This document shows positions 49,883 to 58,150 of a stretch of 64,000 nt of DNA, one piece after another. The position numbers and the translations under genes were made by a program. Below the pieces are notes generated by a model that was not told where the DNA came from, ran no database searches, and saw only the letters and a program-made list of their open reading frames with translations. This DNA is from Chara braunii. Its lineage: Eukaryota > Streptophyta > Charophyceae > Charales > Characeae. Every line of letters starts with the position of its first letter. Within the stretch, counting starts at the first letter, position 1. The stretch is from the NCBI GenBank assembly GCA_003427395.1, contig BFEA01000357.1, positions 32,331 to 96,330 of the forward strand. Reading direction: 5' to 3'.

Positions 49883-50606
49883 GGACAGGGTAGGATTTGC
49901 TCGTTGTTTTTTTTATTACGTTTTTCATATTGAGCGTGTTTGTCTGTTCGGATGGGCGCGGCATAGGCCTTAATAGGTTTGAGGGGTCCGACTGGACCGA
50001 CTATCTCGGTTTTCGGGGTATGAGCTTGACTTAGGACCGTAGTGTTTTTTGCCATGATTTCCACGACCAGGCTTGTTGTGGCCTCGGGGGCAAGGGTGCC
50101 TGGTTTTGTGTTTTCAAGCTTTACTACTGCTTTAGGTATTAACTTGGGGTAACGGGTGGAAGGCGATTGGCATACGCTGGGGTTTTGGATGGTAGCATAC
50201 TGGTGTGATGTTTGGTTTGCGATAAATAAGACGATAGATAGGATAGTCAACCTCTGTGACGGGACTGACGCAGCTTGAGCTGCGCGGCATCCGGAATGTC
50301 GTGTAGTCATAGCTACGGAAGCGGGAAGGTGGCGAACGGTATAGTTTCGGGTGTTGTTTGGATGGAAACCCCCTGAGGAGGCAGCTTGGCAGCTGCCGAA
50401 GCGTGCGTCAGGGATGTCGTTCTCTCACGACTTTTGCAATTTTTTCTATATTTCGAGTTGAGATGAGGGGACGCCGTTCTCTCACGACTGTTGCAATTTT
50501 TTCTATATTTCGAGTTGAGATGACTATCTTTGTTGCTGAATTGTCTCTTACGAGCTTTTCATTAACTACATGTGTTATTTCCATGTACCTAACCTATCAT
50601 CATCTG
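49883..50606 (+). repeat. 5' pseudo-LTR
   Basis: Begins GGACAGGGTAGG and ends CATCATCTG; nearly identical to 55,247-55,991 with a few differences per hundred bases. It lacks the 17-20-base insert (GGGATAACCGC) found in the 3' copy near 55,410. It carries a hammerhead-like motif and two tandem copies of a unit containing GTTCTCTCACGACT and TTTTTCTATATTTCGAGTTG. It is not a true LTR: no TG...CA ends and no primer-binding site. Confidence 0.92.
50369..50413 (+). ncRNA. Hammerhead-ribozyme-like motif, 5' copy (degenerate)
   Basis: Same arrangement as the copy at 55,754-55,798: CCCC, CTGAGGA, a 7-base stem II GGCAGCT/AGCTGCC, GAA, short stem III and GTC. Here the position after GAA is G rather than A, and stem I starts with A opposite C (AGGG instead of GGGG). 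Two core-adjacent changes suggest reduced or no cleavage. Confidence 0.55.
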
Positions 50607-50754
50607 CTATAGCGCACGCTACCTTTCTTGGGGAAAAATTACTGATACGAGTGAGCGTGTACTCCTTGTTCATTGGCACTTAACTATTGTTGCACGAAGT
50701 CGGTGCGGTTTACTGTTTGAACACGACTTTGGTGTACCGAGGTTTCCGGCGACG

Positions 50755-51813
50755 ATGGGGGACCGGCGCAACTACGACCGAGGAAGGAGATCAAGTAGCG
50801 AGGACAGAGGGAGCCGGCATGGCTACGACCGGAGAGATGACGCAGGGGGCGATCGGTATATCCGACGTTCTCCGCCACGATGTTTTAGCTGCAATGAGCG
50901 GGGCCACTACGCTAACCAATGTCCAAACCGCTGGCGTGCTCCCGAAGTGAAGGCATCCACCTCTTACGACGTGAATCGGGGTCGATCCCCGAGGCGGGCT
51001 GAGGTGGTGGCTAAGGGAAAGGCTACTATGCAGGAACCGAAGGAACTGCGTCGCCAGATAGAGGAACTTAACAAGAGCCTAGCATCTGTATCTGAGTTCG
51101 TTATGGCTGAGAAGGCGAAGAAGGCCGAAGAAGAACGTTTACGTATTGAAGCCGAAGAAGAAGCAGAGAGACTGAAGGCGGAGCAGAAGGCCCGCGAGAA
51201 GAAGGAACAAAAGCGCATTGAGAAGAAGATGAGGGACGCGCAGCGTGATGCCGAGATCGACAAGAAGATGAAACTCCAATTGGTTATCAAGACAGGCGAC
51301 TTCTTTAACCGCATGGAGGCTATCTTGGGCCCAGTCCTGGACTTCGTCCGGAAGGTCAAGCCAGCGAAACAACAAGTACACATACCGTCTGACTCCGGGG
51401 ATGAGAGTTACGAGAGCGGTACTGAGGACATCCGAGCTAGAACCAAGAAGTTGACGATACACGAGAAAAGGAAAAGGGGACCTGAGGTGGTGCTCGAGGA
51501 TAGTCCACCGATGATCACCCCGGCCAAGCAAACCCCTCGTCGATCTGAGCAGAAGAGGAAAAATACCACCACTCCGGGTCGTGTTACCCGTTCGAAAGCC
51601 AAGCTGAAGACGAAGCTCTCACCGTTCGTTGAAAGGCTGAAGAAGACCCCAGGGCGGCCGAGTACTGTCGAGAAGCTACGATATCACAATCAACAGATGG
51701 AAGAGTTGCGTACACTCGACGCCCTGGAACTGCAGGGGATCTGCAAGGACGAGTGTGTGGCCTATAGCGGGAAGATTGATGCGATATTTGATATCGCTAG
51801 TCACCGTACTTGA
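50755..51813 (+). CDS. Penelope-like element ORF1: gag-like zinc-knuckle protein
   Basis: 352 codons. An Arg/Asp-rich N-terminus is followed by a perfect CX2CX4HX4C knuckle (CFSCNERGHYANQC, residues 43-56), then a Lys/Glu-rich segment at about 95-180 predicted by eye to be coiled coil. A basic region with RKRGPE and KQTPRR blocks follows, and near the C-terminus a helix-loop-helix block (ELQGICKDECVAYSGK, about residues 320-335) reminiscent of a SAP-like DNA-binding fold. It probably binds element RNA. The frame stops at 51,811-51,813, but the frame used by the next ORF is open from 51,801 and reads an acidic tail ending EGDEEEIDA at a TGA (51,915-51,917). The natural C-terminus may therefore lie there, with a one-base shift in this copy. 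The start is the first ATG of the frame. Confidence 0.75.
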   Translation: MGDRRNYDRGRRSSSEDRGSRHGYDRRDDAGGDRYIRRSPPRCFSCNERGHYANQCPNRWRAPEVKASTSYDVNRGRSPRRAEVVAKGKATMQEPKELRRQIEELNKSLASVSEFVMAEKAKKAEEERLRIEAEEEAERLKAEQKAREKKEQKRIEKKMRDAQRDAEIDKKMKLQLVIKTGDFFNRMEAILGPVLDFVRKVKPAKQQVHIPSDSGDESYESGTEDIRARTKKLTIHEKRKRGPEVVLEDSPPMITPAKQTPRRSEQKRKNTTTPGRVTRSKAKLKTKLSPFVERLKKTPGRPSTVEKLRYHNQQMEELRTLDALELQGICKDECVAYSGKIDAIFDIASHRT

Positions 51814-51917
51814 GTACATTTCGGCAAATCGAGACGATCGAAGTGTCTAGCACTACGGAACTGGTTGATGAAGAATCAACCACCGTCGAGGGCGACGAGG
51901 AAGAGATAGACGCTTGA

Positions 51918-54768
51918 CGGAACAACGGATCAGACGAGATATGGCGGATCGTGGATTTTGTGACAAGATACCGAGGCAGTGTTGAGAATATTGACTGTGA
52001 CGTTGAGGAACTGTTGAGACTCTGTGTCCTTGTACTGAGCTGCAGAAAGGAGATCAAATGGAACGGTAAGTTAGTGGATTCGTGGCACCTTTTGTGGGAC
52101 AACCACGGAACTAACTTCCTCGCATTAAATAATGTTGTATATGTCACGATTTCCCCTTATTGTAAACATCAGTACGTGGGAAAAAACACGCGCAATATCG
52201 ATGTACGTTGGCGTGAGCACTTATACAAGTGTCATGGTGTTAATCGTTCTCACTTCCAGCGTTGGTTGTGTGCTTTTGGATCCGGGAACTACGTACTAAT
52301 ACCCGTCGCTCAGTCGGTTGAGAAGGATCTCTTAACCCGTGAGGATGTCTATATCAAACAATGGTCGCCGTTTTTGAATAGCGTTGGTGTCGTCAAGAGT
52401 AGTAAGGGGAGGAAGAAGAACCGTAAGGGGAGGAAGGAAAGAAAGTCGAACTTGGGGAACGAACGTGCGATACGCCCACTGTCCTTCCATTTAGGTGACG
52501 ACAAGGACCCTGTGTTGAATTTCGCGGAGTCGCTTACTGAGAAATCGGCGATTAGTCAACTACGTTTGACCATTAAGACCAAAGGAGGCAATACATGGGT
52601 TGGAGGATGGAAGAAGGTAAGGTAGAGGTTTGGGGATTCGACGATAAGGGAGGGGAAGAGCACGTTTTTGCTTAAATCATGTAAGAAGCGCTTCGAAGAT
52701 GGGGGTATTTTTGAGATCGTGTATTTGCGGGAGTGGAAGCCGAGGGCTAGAGTCCTAAAAACCATCCTGGTCAGTATTCTGAGAAACCCAAGGAGTATTA
52801 CGAATTTTTATACCTGGGGACTGAAATCTCTTATGAAACTATATAATGTGATTAAGGATTTCAGTAAGAAATCTACTAGGAAATATCTCAGGTGGTTGAT
52901 ATCTCGAGTGGTCAGTGAAAAGTTTGGATTTATTATGTCTGCTGATCTCGTCATTCGTGTGAAATTTGATGACCGTATTAGATTAGTGGAACTAAGGAAG
53001 TTAGTGAACAATGGTATTATGGCGTGTGATTTGCCATACTGCATTCGGAAACGGGCACTGAAGAAGGTGCGGTTCGTCTGGGTGAAGAACCCTTCGATCG
53101 GGTATACCCTTCATAATCAACGGGCGTTTGCTCCTCCTGAATTTTCTACCTGCGTTTGTGCAAGGTCATCCCACCCGAAGGAGGATGGGCATGTTTGCTT
53201 CCGACTGAGTGATGGCGACACTCGACACCAAAGACTGTCGAATGCTAACGACATTACGTGTCCCGATATTCCGAATCGTAGACCCTTGCTGCAGCAGGAG
53301 GTTGTCTCTGGATTTTCGAGTTGGTTCAATCTGAGGGGAACGTTACCAGATTTTAGCGCGTTCGATTTTCAAGCTTGTTTTGACACAGCTAATGACGTTT
53401 CGGATAGGATCTCCCTGGAAGAAGTCATCAGTGTGAAAAGGGAGTGCAATGGGCTTGTGCTCACTCCGTTGGATCGAAATGCTGGCGAAACACTTGTAAT
53501 GTGCCCACTCGTGTACCATAGGGCTATGATGGATTCATTTGTTACGAATGTCGGTTATAGGGTGGTCCAGAAGCATGAGAACGAAGTATTGGCAAGGGTT
53601 AGAGCGGAAGTCCAGGAGGAAGGCTTGAGTAAGTTTGCTCGGTGGGATGGGAAGGGAAGCTATGATGTATCCTATGTTCTCCCTAAATATAAAGATACTA
53701 GTCGTTTGTTTGCCGATCTGTCCCACCTTCAAGGAACCGATGGTGAAGACTGGTCGGGTCGTGGCGAAGGCTTTGAACGACTTACTGTTTCACCTGCCGG
53801 TGGACAACCACTTCAACCTTCAGGCTGTCTCGAACTTCCCTGCGCGTCTGCAACGCATCAACAGGAAGATTGAGAGAGGCAATCTGGGGAGAGTGGAGTC
53901 AGCCTCATATGACATCAAGGAGATGTTTAACCGACTCCCCCATGAAGATATTCTTAATGCTGTTGCGTGGATTGTTGACCACTATCGTGAGAAAGATAGA
54001 TCGTTTGTGCGAGTGAACACTAGGGACAGAGGCGCCTCTTTTGGGAAGACCACGGGGGCGGACCATTGGAGACTCTTGGACTTTGATGATATTATCAAAC
54101 TTGTGAGATTGGAGCTGAAGCATACCTATACGTATGCTACAGGCGTTCTCCTGAGACAAGTTATCGGCACCCCCATGGGCAAGAGTATAAGCCCGCCTCT
54201 AACTTGTATTTTGTGCGCCTATGCGGAATGCAAATTTCTTAACAGCCTTGGTGTGTTTCGAAAGAGGGTTTTCGAGATCAGACTCATTGATGATGTCACA
54301 CTCGGGACGTTTGCGATGTCTGATCGGCAACGTGATACTATTCTGGATACCTTCGAGAACTGTTACCCGCAGAATTTGGTTTTGAAGAGGACTGACACCG
54401 GCACAGGCATTCTGCCTTTCCTCGGATGTGAGATAAGGACCAGAAATGCTCCACCACACCCAGGTTGTGTACAGTTGGTTAAGAATGAGGAGACAGTCTG
54501 GGAACAGGAGAAGCTGACGTTTAAAAACGGGCAGTCGTATTCATCATGGGGCAGTAAGCAACATATGGCGTCGATAATTGGGAGCTATCTCCATCGGATC
54601 GATCGGAACACCACTATCCGATCTGAGATCCCTATGAGAGTGTTGACTGTGAAGAGGGAGTTGAGGATTAAAGGTTTCCCAACAAGGGCATTCGAACGTG
54701 TCCTGAAAACCTTTACTGTGGGCAAAGATTCAATTTGGAAATGGACCGTGAAACTCCTATTCCCATAG
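51918..54768 (+). pseudogene. Penelope-like element ORF2: GIY-YIG nuclease, CxC linker, reverse transcriptase
   Basis: GIY-YIG nuclease first: VVYVTIS and QYVGKN at about 52,131-52,188 stand for the GIY and YIG strands, RNIDVRWREH carries the conserved Arg, LTREDVYIKQW the metal-binding Glu, and FLNSVG the final Asn. A Lys-rich linker follows. The CxC motif (CVC) is at 53,151-53,159, followed by HPKEDGHVCF. RT: LDRNAGETLVMCP near 53,470, motif A SYDIKEMF (Asp at 53,911), motif B IGTPMGKSISPPL near 54,165-54,200, motif C IDD at 54,286-54,294, and LPFLGCEI near 54,412. An in-frame TAG is at 52,623-52,625, and one base too many near 53,706-53,716 shifts the frame. No in-frame ATG precedes the nuclease after the TGA at 51,915-51,917. 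GTG at 51,951 is the only start-like codon, so the nuclease may be made by readthrough, frameshift or re-initiation. Confidence 0.9.
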
Positions 54769-55246
54769 TTTAGGACCCTTCACTGGACTACGGTTTGGAA
54801 CCAGGAAGTTTTTGCATTTTGGTTGGATTTTCATTCACCCGCGTACTTGGTGTTTTCTGTGATTGTTGTATTTGTTGTCGCGTGTACTTTTTGGTGACTG
54901 TGACCTTACATTGTTTGATTCGCAGACTGGGATGATCTTTGATATCCCACGGTATCTACAGATATATGGACAGGGTTGGGTCAACTTGATGCTTTGTGTC
55001 TACGCTTTGGTTTGAGAACTTTGTCTAGGTTTAGTGAGTGTTCTTTCTGAATTTGCTGATCTTTTCGGCCGAAGGTATTCGAGTTTCGGACAGGGTTGAA
55101 TTTGTTCGCTGGTTTGTTTGATTTCGTTTTTCATATTGAGCGTGGGTTTCAGACTTTCAGTGATAGCCAAGGATTCGATGTTTCGGACACGGTTGAATTT
55201 GATACTCATGTTTAGTTTTTAGTGATAGTCATGGATCCAAATGATC
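54769..55246 (+). repeat. Penelope-like element 3' UTR with diverged tandem repeats
   Basis: GGACAGGGTTG or a close variant recurs near 54,968, 55,086, 55,185 and, as the start of the 3' pseudo-LTR, 55,247. TTTTTCATATTGAGCGTG follows two of them. The pseudo-LTR therefore starts at one of a series of internal repeats about 60-120 bases apart. Confidence 0.75.
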
Positions 55247-55991
55247 GGACAGGGTAGGATTTGCTCGTTGGTTTTTTTTTTACGTTTTTCATATTGAGCG
55301 TGTTTGTCTGTTCGACTGGGCGTAGCATAGGCCTTAATAGGTTTGAGGGGTCCGACTGGACCGGTTATCTCGGTTTTCGGGGTATGAGCTTGACTTAGGA
55401 CCGTAGTGTTACCGGGATAACCGCATGTTTTTTTTGCCGTGATTTCCACGACCAGGCTTGTTGTGGTCTCGGGGGCAAGGGTGCCTGGTTTTGTGTTTTC
55501 AAGCTTTACTACTGCTTTAGGTATTAACTTGGGGTAACGAGTGGAAGGCGATTGCCATACGCTGGGGTTTTGGATAGTCGCATACTGGTGTGATGTTTGG
55601 TTTGCGATAAATAGGACGATAGATACGATAGTCGACCTCTGTGACGGGACTGATGCAGCTTGAGCTGCGCGACATCCGAAATGTCGTGTAGTAATAGCTA
55701 CGGAAGCGGGAAGGTGGCGAACGGTATAGTTTCGGGTGTTGTTTGGATGAAAACCCCCTGAGGAGGCAGCTTGGCAGCTGCCGAAACGTGCGTCGGGGAC
55801 GCCGTTCTCTCACGACAGTTGCAATTTTTTCTATATTTCGAGTTGAGATGAGGGGACGCCGTTCTCTCACGACTGTTGCAATTTTTTGTATATTTCGGGT
55901 TGGGATGACTATTTTCTTTGCCGAATTGTCCCTTACGAGTTTTTCATTAACTACATGTGTTCTTTCCATGTACCTTACCTATCATCATCTG
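55247..55991 (+). repeat. 3' pseudo-LTR
   Basis: Partner of 49,883-50,606, ending CATCATCTG directly before ATTG-type simple repeat. It has a short extra segment near 55,410-55,428 absent from the 5' copy. Confidence 0.92.
55754..55798 (+). ncRNA. Hammerhead-ribozyme-like motif, 3' copy (intact core)
   Basis: In order: stem I CCCC (55,754-55,757), core CTGAGGA (55,758-55,764, fits CUGANGA), stem II GGCAGCT/AGCTGCC (55,765-55,771 with 55,776-55,782, loop TGGC), GAA (55,783-55,785), short stem III ACG/CGT (55,786-55,788 with 55,791-55,793), cleavage-site C (55,794), stem I GGGG (55,795-55,798). All conserved core positions of a hammerhead are present. A two- or three-pair stem III is the form known from canonical Penelope elements. 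An alternative fold exists, pairing GCGTC (55,790-55,794) with the GACGC that follows GGG, so function needs testing. Confidence 0.7.
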
Positions 55992-56131
55992 GTTGGTTGA
56001 TTGGTTGAATTTTTTCTTGGATTGATTTATTGATTTATTGATTTATTGATTTATTGATTTATTGATTTATTGATTGATTGATTGACTGATTGATTGGTTG
56101 AATGATTGATTGATTGGTTAATTGATTGATT

Positions 56132-56190
<59 letters not shown>

Positions 56191-56453
56191 CCGACACACA
56201 CACACACACATACACATACACACGGGTCGAACCCACTTTTTTTTTTTTTTTTAATTGATTGATTGATTGCTTGATTGATGGGGAAGGGGTCATCCTCCCT
56301 TCCCCCCCCACACACACGTACACACACACACACACAGACACACACACACACGTTTATTTTTTTTGTACTTTTTTTTTTGGATTGATTGATTGATTTATTG
56401 ATTTGTTGGTGAGGAAGGGGTCGCCCTTCCCCCCCCCCATGCACACACACACA

Positions 56454-56496
<43 letters not shown>

Positions 56497-56500
56497 GCTT
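55992..56500 (+). repeat. Composite simple repeat, left side of the mitochondrial insert
   Basis: TGATT/TGAT units (55,992-56,190) and a CA run, then two copies of the module T-run, ATTG units, GG(T/A)G(G)GGAAGGGG, CCTTCCCCCCC, CA-run (about 56,230-56,350 and 56,370-56,492). The repeated INQS- and VCVC-type peptides in all frames come from these units. Confidence 0.9.
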
Positions 56501-57123
56501 CTGAAAGAATTTTCACTAATTGTGCTACGGTCGAATGCTTCTGACCAATTGCTACATACACAAAATACAACTTTTCTTTCTCAGAGGCATCTTTTGCATT
56601 GATCTGCTTCGGATTCAATATAGTATCAATAGCTATAGCAGTCTTACCTGTTTGTCTATCTCCAATAATAAGTTCTCGTTGACCACAACCTATTGCACAA
56701 ATTTACGTACAATAATTCCCAGAGCTTTGACTTCTACACGTCTTCGCTCTACAACGCCGAAAGCATCTTTTCCATCAATAGGTACTCCTAACGCATCAAC
56801 AACACAACCCAACATAGATCTTCCTACATGAACATCTACAATAGATCAAGTACGTTTGACAATATCTCCTTCCTTAATGGCAGCGTCACTACCAAAACCA
56901 CAATTCCTGCACTTTCATTTTCTAGATTCAGTGTCCTTCCTTTAACACCATTGGAAAATTCGACCATTTCTCCAGCTTGAATCTTGTTCAATCCATAAAC
57001 ACGTGCAATTCCATTTCCTACCAAAACCACTCGACTGATTTCGTCCATTTATAATTTGGTGTCATAATTTGTGATTCTTCGTTCTAATAAAGTAGAGAGT
57101 TTCGCTCCAGCAAATTTGTTCAT
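56501..57123 (-). pseudogene. atp1: Nuclear mitochondrial insert: atp1 5' part
   Basis: The first about 200 of roughly 510 codons of the mitochondrial F1 ATP synthase alpha subunit. From the ATG at 57,121-57,123: MNKFAGAKLSTLLERRITNY, then DEISRVV and [29 protein letters not shown] near 56,790, the P-loop [12 protein letters not shown] near 56,665-56,630, and [20 protein letters not shown] ending near 56,505, where a CA run begins. Lesions: a TAA at codon 28 or so, a frameshift near 56,880 and others after it. It is truncated by microsatellite, so it is non-functional and nuclear. Confidence 0.93.
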
Positions 57124-57172
57124 AAATTTCATGTTTTTTTCTCACCCGGGATTACATTTTTTTTAATTAGTT

Positions 57173-57405
57173 CTATCCATCTCCAGGGAGCCAAGGACTA
57201 AAAAAATTAAAATAACGAAATTCTTGAGTCATTTCAATACGCTCCGAGATCACACGTTTTTCTGAATCATGGTATCGCACTTTCACATATCCACTTAAGG
57301 GAAAATCTTTTTGTAACGGATGACCCTCAAAACCATAATTTGTTAATATACAACCTAAATCAGGATGGTTGGAAAAATACACAACAAAGATATCTCATAC
57401 CTCAC
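57173..57405 (-). pseudogene. nad9: Nuclear mitochondrial insert: nad9 3' part
   Basis: The C-terminal about 75 codons of mitochondrial NADH dehydrogenase subunit 9. [36 protein letters not shown] and [15 protein letters not shown] are diagnostic of the family; the stop is at 57,173-57,175. The upstream part is replaced by a CA run at about 57,405. The stop lies 49 bases before the atp1 start, so both genes came in as one mitochondrial fragment in native order, same strand. Confidence 0.93.
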
Positions 57406-57508
57406 ACACACTCGCGAGAGTCGAACCCGCTGTTTTTTTTTTTCACTTTTTTTTTTTGATTGACAAATTGATTGATTGGTTGGTGGGGAAGAGGTTGTCC
57501 TTTCCCCC

Positions 57509-57581
<73 letters not shown>

Positions 57582-57739
57582 GCGCGCGNACACACACACA
57601 CACACACACACACACACAAGCGCGCGTGCGCACCCGTGCACGTGTGACTTTTTTTTTTTTTGATTAATTGATTGATGGATTGATTGATTGATTAATTGAT
57701 TGATTGATTGATTGATTGATTGATCGATCGATCGATTGG

Positions 57740-57800
<61 letters not shown>

Positions 57801-57862
57801 GGGGAAGGGGTTGCCCTTCACTCCCGCACATCCACACACACATACACACACACACACACGTA
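57406..57862 (+). repeat. Composite simple repeat, right side of the mitochondrial insert
   Basis: Two more copies of the module T-run, ATTG units, GGTGGGGAAG(A/G)GGTTG, CCTT(T/C), CA-run (about 57,430-57,650 and 57,650-57,862). A single N lies at 57,589 inside the CA run, and GATC-type ATCG units interrupt the second ATTG tract. Confidence 0.9.
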
Positions 57863-57974
57863 AAAAAAAAAAAAAACCTCTTTTTAATTTCGTTTTTTTA
57901 TTATTAAAATACTTGTTTTTTCGTTTTCTATTTTTAAAAGAATACAAAAACACTTCTTAATTCAAAATAAAAAA

Positions 57975-58150
57975 TATACGGTTGTAGGGATTTTCAAACC
58001 CTACAACCCCCTTCTTTTTTTCAGTCCATTAATTTGTTTTTAAAAAATATGTGAAATTCTCAGTCACGCCCAGCCGCTGGGGCCATGGCTTGCGGTCGGG
58101 ATCCCGACCGCCATTTGAGTTTGACCCCCCCGTCATAACCACGGGGGATT
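57975..58150 (+). repeat. Hairpin and GC palindrome
   Basis: GTTGTAGGG/CCCTACAAC pair around a 9-base loop at about 57,981-58,008. GCGGTCGGGA/TCCCGACCGC forms a perfect 20-base palindrome at 58,092-58,111, related by flanks (GCCCA..GGGGCC..GACCGCCA) to 49,615-49,652. Confidence 0.65.

Larger units (their letters stand above)
49883..55991 (+). mobile_element. Penelope-like retroelement with N-terminal GIY-YIG nuclease
   Basis: A 6.1-kb element: long direct repeats at both ends (pseudo-LTRs), a zinc-knuckle ORF1, then a GIY-YIG nuclease, a CxC linker and a reverse transcriptase in that order. Canonical Penelope elements have the nuclease after the RT; the permuted order with a CxC linker defines, as I recall, the Naiad/Chlamys group. 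Flanks are ATTG microsatellite on both sides (left CAATTGATTGATTG, right GTTGGTTGATTGGTTG then many TGATT units), matching that group's bias for simple repeats. A hammerhead-ribozyme-like motif is in each pseudo-LTR. Lesions in ORF2 make this copy probably inactive unless recoding or splicing bypasses them, but the end repeats are so similar that insertion is fairly recent. Confidence 0.9.

Noticed and set aside
53635-54768. Independent gene starting at 53,635
   Set aside because: The first about 80 bases are an out-of-frame overlap. RT motifs from about 53,715 continue the upstream frame after a one-base shift.
55789-55809. Alternative long stem III with cleavage at GTT downstream
   Set aside because: GCGTC/GACGC pairs well, but then no stem I partner exists next to the core. 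The short-stem-III fold with CCCC/GGGG fits all core rules, though the alternative could compete.
56501-57405. Functional mitochondrial genes
   Set aside because: Both are truncated by microsatellites, atp1 has an early stop and frameshifts, and the neighbours are nuclear repeats.
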